From Bryoerythrophyllum caledonicum (Eukaryota > Streptophyta > Bryopsida > Pottiales > Pottiaceae): 64,000 nt of DNA. Shown here piece by piece: positions 58,000 through 64,000 of the stretch (positions are counted from its first letter, which is position 1; every line of letters begins with the position of its first letter). The notes under the pieces are model-generated. The model did no database searches. It had not been told where the DNA came from and saw nothing but the letters and a program-made list of their open reading frames with translations. Location: positions 5,596,028-5,660,027 of the forward strand of contig OZ020519.1 of NCBI GenBank assembly GCA_963971425.1, given 5' to 3'. Both the position numbers and the translations under genes were made by a program.

Positions 58000-59362
58000 C
58001 ACACCCCTCTAAAATTTGACCTGAACTTTAGTAACTACACCGGCAATTCCTTCAAAGAATCAACCGAAGTAAGTCTAGGACATTGGCATCCAGATAAAGC
58101 CTGCTATGGAATATGCAACTCCACCAAACAAATTAAACTTGCCAAAAGACTACATGGACTCCAAAATATCTCTAGAGCAAAAATGATGGCTATCCATAAA
58201 ACCCTCAAGAAAAGTACCATGCAATACCCCAAAGAACCGGCACACATTTTCATGGATTGCATTAATGTATCATACCTCCTAAACACACACATAAAACACT
58301 CCATTCAACATTGTAGTCATCCGGACCAAACTATCCTAACATCCATGGCCGAAATGCTCCAAAATCGCACACAAATCACCACATTTGATAAAGATCAAGC
58401 TCACACTAACATTGACGGCAACAAACAAGCTGAAAATTTAGCAAAGGAAGGCAAATAGAACGCGTGCCAAGATGCCAAACACCCCCACGAACACGCCTAT
58501 GCCACCCCATACTACTTTCATAGATATGACTGGCCCTCTATGGACAAAACCTCCGACAAAGGCCCTATAAGATTTTTGGATAAACACCTTAGGAAACACA
58601 ACCTCAAAAATAATTTGGAAATACTCATGGAAAAGTTCCCTAATATTGATAAATGGACCGGTATTACAAACATCAACAACAAACTCTCCACGAACTTTTG
58701 GAAAAACCCTAGAATCAAGGACTTACAAAAAAACATGCCTATTCCAATTCTGCACAAGACAATAAATGGGAAACGCCCGTAAACAACTCTTCTTTGACAT
58801 AGAAAGATTTCCCTCCATAACATGTTCAATATACAACACTATGGACCCGGACACATAGTTACACGTTTTACTCAAATGCCATAACCCTCATATACAAGCC
58901 TTAATTGTCAAACGCCACAACAAAGTGGTGTAGGCAATCCGCAAGTTAGTTGTGTCATCAAACAAATTCCACTGCTTCATCCTCATGAATGCCAAAACCT
59001 TTAATGACAATCCGCAAGAAAATACGGTCCCCCCATGGTTATTATCATGCACATGCGATACTGAATGATGTCATTGTAATGCAAGATTTAAATCCAACCT
59101 TTTATATATTAGACGACTACCATACAAAGACTCCCCACCAACCCGCATAAACCCAAATCTCACCATTCAATTTATTGAATTCAAATACTGTAATGATAGA
59201 TTCTCACTAGAAGCTATTGTAAACAAAATAAATAAATACCAACCACTCCTCAATGATATTCATGGACTTGGATGGAACGTAAACCCCCTCATGCGGGTGC
59301 TAGAGCCACCCACCTTTATCCCCTCAATGACAACCCTCGATGAAGCATTCAAATTCTCATGA
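58000..59362 (+). pseudogene. LINE ORF2 C-terminus: RNase H plus possible PD-(D/E)XK nuclease, decayed
   Basis: 58000-58458 shows an RNase H-like fold: RAKMMAIHKTL (position of the catalytic Glu, here Lys), PAHIFMDCINVSYLL (catalytic Asp), then FDKDQAHTNIDGNKQAENLA near the end. A stop follows, then the same frame continues to 58782 (HEHAYATPYYFHRYDWPSM; KGPIRFLDKHLRKHN). A second frame, 58985-59362, has a Cys/His cluster (SCTCDTE, one TGA, CHCNARF). After it comes RRLPYKDSPPTRINPNLTI and then QFIEFKYCNDRF, where P-N...E-F-K could be a PD-(D/E)XK nuclease core. Cys/His cluster before nuclease is the layout of restriction-like endonuclease LINEs; RNase H plus that is Dualen-like. The nuclease part is inference. 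Confidence 0.5.
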
Positions 59363-59649
59363 CCTCAATCAAGACCACCTTTACAAATATTAACACTATT
59401 GCAATCCAGTATGCCATGTCCATACTTTACACAAAAGGAAACTGGAAAACAACCAACCCATCCCGTACACGCTAGACCCCCCATGAAAACCTACTAAAGA
59501 CTTCATCGCATTAGCCTCCTTGGCGTCTTTGGTTCTTTGTTCTTGGTTACTTGTTTTGTGGTACATAGTGTCTACCCTCAAGAGAGGGACGTGGTTCCAT
59601 ACTATCAACCCATGTCCGGTGGACATGAACTTAGTGGTGGTACAAATAG

Positions 59650-59914
59650 GCCCAGGGCGAATTGACCCCCTCGTTCGTACTTACCCGAGGTGGGCCCCGT
59701 CTTAATTGCATGGGGTCATTTTTTTGGCCCTCTCATTTTGGGGGGTCTAGAGGTTTTTTTGACAAATTTGGGGCCACGGCCATTGTTTATCCCGAAGGGC
59801 CCTTCCTTGCTATAAATAGGTCCCCATCCAAAAACAAAATGGGGGCCAGGTTTGGCCCCACCACCTTGTGGCCCCTCGGATAAGTACAAACGAGGGGGTC
59901 AATTCGCCCTGGGC
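59650..59914 (-). mobile_element. Mutator-like MITE, 265 bp, inside the LINE tail
   Basis: Ends GCCCAGGGCGAATTGACC and GGTCAATTCGCCCTGGGC, with a perfect 10-bp direct repeat GTACAAATAG on both sides (59640-59649 and 59915-59924). It is the inverted counterpart of the copy at 29127-29406. Without it the LINE tail reads on as in other copies. Confidence 0.9.
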
Positions 59915-59995
59915 GTACAAATAGACACTTTATTTACATTGGCCCCCCTCCGGATATCAGAGTTATTTTTTACCCAAAGTAATCTTGGGAAACAT

Positions 59996-61334
59996 AAGCA
60001 GATTTATACCAAAGTTGTTGGTGGGAGAGGCCCCAAACGATCAAATTGGACCCACTCACTCTATTTACAGCTACTCCACTCTTTATAAGCATACAAGAAA
60101 TTAAGGGTAAAATTTCCTCAAAGTCCTCCTTAAGCTTGTCTTCTCCATTCTAATTGCTCCACCTTACACTAATTAACTGAGAGACCTCTAAAGATGATCA
60201 TCTCCTTACCGGAAAACTCACCTGCAAAGTAAAGAGAGGTTTACATTTTTCATAGATGTCCAAAAGCACCTCATATGAAAAATTCAGACAAAATTCAAGT
60301 GTGTTATGATCTTCAAAAGGTTGCTTATATTTTCACACCTCTCGGCGGATAGCTGATAATATTCATGGACTTTTCTTTCCACATTTATCAAATTTACATT
60401 ATTAACTACATTACATTATGTTTCGGACACTACACTAACTACACTAAAGATCACATTTAGTGTATGAGCACGAATAGTGTAATTACCTTAGTACAATATT
60501 TGTGAACAAGTTCGCAATTAGTGTTCAATGCAGCCAATTTTTTATTGGCAATTTTTCGCCACGTCGTTATCTCCAATCCACGTTGGCGAATTTGAAGCTG
60601 GTAAAATGATACTTTTTTCTTGAGTTGGTCGCCTTGAACTGACTGGCTGGGGCATCATGGCGGCCTGTCCCGCTCAGCCTCCCCCAGTCACCTCGCCGTC
60701 TCCACTCATCCAGCCTGTCTCTCCATCGCCACCCCACTCCCCCATTGGATCCCATGCACGCCACCCTATTTCGTCGTGAACAGTGCTCGCCAGACTCATT
60801 TCTCTCCCTCCCGCTTTGGTGTTCGCCAACACGCTCTTGCTATTTATGATTCTGTAGCCGTTCTCCCCCGTCGCGCCGATGTGCACTCACCATGGAGATC
60901 GCTTCTTCGTTTAGCATTTTAGTGCCAGGGTTTTGCAATCTGGGAGTGTCGCAGGCTTTGTGATTTCGGCGTGGTGGGTTTTCAGAATTCTTTAATCGGC
61001 TGCTAGCGCACACACAGAAAGGTTTAAGTCCCCTCCCGAACCTGTCGATTACCTCAACTGTTGTTTGCGTGAAGTGTTTGACTGTGGTGCTTGTTTGCAC
61101 TGGGATTGCATTTGTGCAATTTTCGTTGTTGTAATGGCGCCCAAACAGTCGATACTAATTAAGTTTTTGTATGGTGGCAGCGGTGAGGAAGTGGACTCGC
61201 TGGGGGTGGAAATTGGAGAGCTGCGGTTTGGCACCACGTAGGTGGTGGAGAACGGTGGTAGCGCAGCGTCGCCTAATGCCGATACAGAATCCGTTCCGCC
61301 TTTTCTGTGTGCAGGTGCAGCTTCGGAGGGAGAT
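59996..61334. other. no separate gene seen; upstream flank of the hAT gene
   Basis: The GC content rises from about 60560. The region may hold the 5' end and left terminus of the hAT element, but no terminal repeat pair with an 8-bp duplication was found. The shared palindrome lies at 60442-60464. Confidence 0.35.
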
Positions 61335-63676
61335 ATGGTGGCAGCTCCAGCATCGGAAATGCCTCTGCATACGAGCTCGGAGGTGGAGGAGCTCGACCCT
61401 GTTGTAGGGACTGCCGCTCATGAAATGGCGCGAGCTCGCCGGCGTGGGTACGAGAAGAACCGGCATTGGCAGGATACTTGGGCGGCGCGTTTGCCTTGGG
61501 CAGAATTTGTGGTGTCTCCTACTGGGGAAATTCGGCAGGTTCGATGCAGAACCTGTTCAGAGGTTGAGGGGCGTGACAAGCTCTTGGTCCCGAAGATTGA
61601 TTCCTTGTGGAAGCATGCTGGTCGCCGGAAGGCCCTCGCAAGCCATGGGAATCTCCGAGCAGGTCAGTTTTATTTTCTCTCTGGAAATGCTCACGCTAAG
61701 AATAAAAAGATTTATTTTGCTCGTCATGGTAGGGCTGGGAGTATTGTTGTGCAACAAGTACAAGCCGGTGCAGTGAAAGAGAGGCGTCGAAAATTAGTTC
61801 AGTTCAGGGCTGTTTTTTTTCTCCTTCAGCAGGGAGTCCTATATCCGATTTCTATGACTTATGTGAGCTTTTCGAAGTCCTTTGCGTCCGTGATCTCCCG
61901 AAAAAACACTAGTCTGTTGGGTTGGGATGGAATATGGCTGATCATATTGCAATGACCCTCGCTGCTCACACCAAAAAGGTGATATCCAGCGCTCAATTCA
62001 TCTCCATGTCCGCTGACGAGGTCACTACAGTCGACCATCAGTCCTGGTTGTCTATTCATTGCTATGTCTGTGTTCAATTTAAAAGAATCCCCATTCTGTT
62101 GTCCTTGAGTCGATTAGAGGAGGGGAATGGGGCCGCGGCTGTTGGTAGTGCAATACATGAGCAGGTTGCTTTTGACACTGGCTTGGACGATTTGGCTTTG
62201 GCTTTGGCTGGTCGAATTGTATGCTTTGGGGCGGATGGGGATAGTGTATTCCAGGGATGCCGAAATGGTGTCACTGTAAGCATGAGAAACCATGCTGCTC
62301 CATTTATGTTCGGTGTGCACTGCATGGCACATCGCACGAACCTAGCTGTAGAGCCACTCTCTAATCTTCCCATGGTAGCGAAATTAGAGAACCTCTGCCA
62401 TGCCATGTTCTCTTACTTCAGCAAGAGTCCTAAACGGCATTTGGAGTTCCAAAAATTCGCCGAGATAGTGGAAATAGAGGGCCTTCGGATGCTCCGAAAT
62501 GTCAAGACACGTTGGATTTCGTAGCTTTCTCCTTTGCGCAGGATCATGGCGGAATACAAGACATTGTTGGTGAAGATGTGCGAGGACGCTGCAGTGAAGG
62601 AGCCGGAAATGACTGTGAAGCAAATGGCTGCTCGGGAGTGTGCTCGTCGGAATTACAATTCCCTTTGTGATGTCGGCACCTTGCTGGCCATGCCCTGCAT
62701 TCTGCCAATGCTGGAATCTGTAGATTTCTTAATGAAGTTTGTTCAATCCAATAACGTGTTTGTTGCTGATTATGTTGCTCCAGTCCGGATTTGCGAAGCT
62801 GAACTATACATGATGTACAGTGACGATGCTACGGCTTGGCAGGAACAGCATTTCGGCATGTTTTTTTATATTGTTAACAATAATTCCTACGCTATAGTAG
62901 AGGAGTGGGTTACTGACCTGAACACTGGAGATGTGCAGTTGTCATTCAGAATTGGTGACCATACGTATCCTGCTCACTCGATCTGTGCCATCAGCGGGAA
63001 GAAGGTGTCGGTGTCTCAACCGGATTTGGAGCGTATCATTAGCTCAGTCAAGGGGCAATGCCAAGATGCCGTTGAGTTGCTGCGGCTGGAACTGGACACG
63101 CGGTTTCCTGAGGTAGAACTCATGAATGCTTTGGGAATAGTATTCCCACAGTACTGGCTGCAACCTAACGCTGATGATTTGTTCCCCTTGCATTTGAAAA
63201 CCTTGAAGGCGCAGTACAGTGTGTGCTGCCAGGTGAACTTCGGCACCACTGCAGAACCTGAGATGAAGCAGATTGACCCAATCGTTGATGGGCGAAATCT
63301 TAGCTTGCAGTCCAGTCTCTTTAAGCTCACGATGAAGTCTCATGCCAAGGCTGCCATGCAAGAACCGCACGATCAAAATCCTGTGACGAAGCTCCGGTCT
63401 CGGGTTGGCCAGAATGCTCTTATGCTCAATCGGCTTTCAGAGTATATAAAGGTGACGGAAATCGCCATTACGGCTGTGTTGGGCAGTGTGGAAGATGAGA
63501 GGACTTTCTCCACATTAAATTTCGTGAAATCGAAACTCAGGAACCGCCTCGGTGGGCACCTGGACTCATGTGTCAGGCTGTATTCACAACAATTCTTTAC
63601 CTTGGGAACGTTCCCTTTCCATGCTACGATGAGCAGTTGGCGAGATGAATGTGTGCGAAGGGGTGCGGATCAGTAA
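61335..63676 (+). pseudogene. hAT-family transposase (BED-like zinc finger type), lightly damaged
   Basis: N-terminal block from an ATG at 61335: HWQDTWAARLPWAEFVV, then a modified BED-like finger (VRCRTCSEVEGRDK ... SLWKHAGRRK). The RNase H-like core is at about 61922-62521: FISMSADEVTTVDHQSWL (first Asp region), VCFGADGDSVFQG (second Asp), GVHCMAHRTNLAVEPLS, LRNVKTRWIS. The C-terminal block, 62525-63676 in the same frame, ends with the hAT dimerisation domain (ITAVLGSVEDERTFSTLNFV, KSKLRNRLGGHLDSCVRLYS; third catalytic residue in EDERTFS). Damage is one apparent single-base frameshift in the G run near 61831, a TAG at 61910 and a TAG at 62522. hAT enzymes cut and paste with 8-bp duplications; the termini were not found. 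The length is typical. Confidence 0.8.
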
Positions 63677-63739
63677 GTGCTTTGTTTCCACTATCTCGGA
63701 GAGTATTTGAATTCAGATTAAATACGTTACTAACTTGGG

Positions 63740-63830
63740 TGGGGGGGTGGGACTACTACCTGCACCGGGTAGGGCCGATATCGGCTGGGGTTCAACTCCT
63801 CTTAGTAGAAAACCAAACTGATGTATTTTG
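63740..63830 (+). repeat. tRNA-like pol III promoter boxes (SINE fragment)
   Basis: GGTTCAACTCC (about 63789) fits the B-box consensus, preceded by 'ctgcaccgggtaggg' as a loose A box. The wording resembles the head at 18600-18720 in inverse orientation. No cloverleaf, so not a tRNA gene. Confidence 0.35.
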
Positions 63831-64000
63831 CTTGTGTGTGATACGTGTCATATTTTGATTATGCTTATGTCTAGTTTTTATGATGTTTGTCGCCGTTTGT
63901 ACCACCCAGGACTCCCGAGCCTCGCCATATTTGCTCCACTTCCACTGTCCATATGGCCATTAACATAGTAGAATTCTGAAGTTTGTCGCCACAATGAACA
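63831..64000. other. no gene seen
   Basis: Short right-hand edge of the window; nothing recognised. Confidence 0.35.

Larger units (their letters stand above)
57890..59995 (+). mobile_element. 5'-truncated LINE relic with structured 3' tail
   Basis: The coding remnant is at about 58000-59362, followed by a 3' tail starting near 59568 ('gtgtctaccctcaagagagg', 'ccatgtccggtggacatg', 'gacactttatttac', 'ccggatatcagag'). The tail is interrupted by a Mutator-like MITE at 59650-59914. Reverse transcriptase sequence is absent, as expected for 5' truncation. Confidence 0.65.

Overview
The window looks like intergenic-rich nuclear DNA of a land plant. The plant calls rest on a group IIc WRKY transcription factor with the usual intron inside the WRKY domain, a plant-type AIG2/gamma-glutamylcyclotransferase gene, a plant-style Ty1/Copia element, a Harbinger element with a Myb/SANT-like ORF1, and a degenerate TTTAGGG tract. 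The hAT transposase at the right end resembles, from memory, proteins common in bryophytes, lycophytes and ferns, so a non-seed plant is my best guess; this is inference. The two host genes are GC-rich islands in AT-rich repeat DNA.

Layout: 1-2.4 kb holds decayed minus-strand coding sequence whose first 740 bases resemble a beta-class DNA (N4/N6) methyltransferase. 4.5-6.6 kb is a nest of TTAA-flanked elements forming an 800-bp foldback. 7.05-9.2 kb is the GGCT/AIG2 gene region. 10.5-14.5 kb has small transposon relics, 15.3-17.1 kb a broken Ty3/Gypsy pol fossil, and 17.67-21.04 kb a full-length Harbinger element (terminal inverted repeats, TTA duplication, convergent ORFs) whose genes are decayed. 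22-33.6 kb is almost wholly repeats: tandem units, a Mutator-like MITE and a stack of TTAA elements inserted in and beside one another. 33.7-36.4 kb is an unassigned 2.7-kb inverted-terminal-repeat element. 36.82-41.99 kb is a young, whole-looking Copia element with near-identical 281-bp LTRs and a TATGC duplication. 42-47.4 kb is more TTAA elements and MITEs.

The WRKY gene lies at 50.55-52.55 kb (three exons). A candidate 44-codon membrane peptide ORF lies at 54.9 kb. 57.8-60.0 kb is a 5'-truncated LINE relic with RNase H and a possible C-terminal nuclease, ending in a structured tail that recurs five more times in the window. 61.3-63.7 kb is a lightly damaged hAT transposase.

The most interesting system is the swarm of non-autonomous elements that use TTAA targets. 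Two families have unlike terminal repeats (CCCCTAAAGGACC and CCCTTTAGCGCC), both starting CCC and ending GGG, both flanked by TTAA, and inserting repeatedly into each other. That is the signature of the piggyBac (or Kolobok) class, which is not usually expected in plants. Second are the retroposon tails, which keep two stem-loops by paired changes and end in TTC repeats, as expected for a LINE that recognises its own 3' structure.
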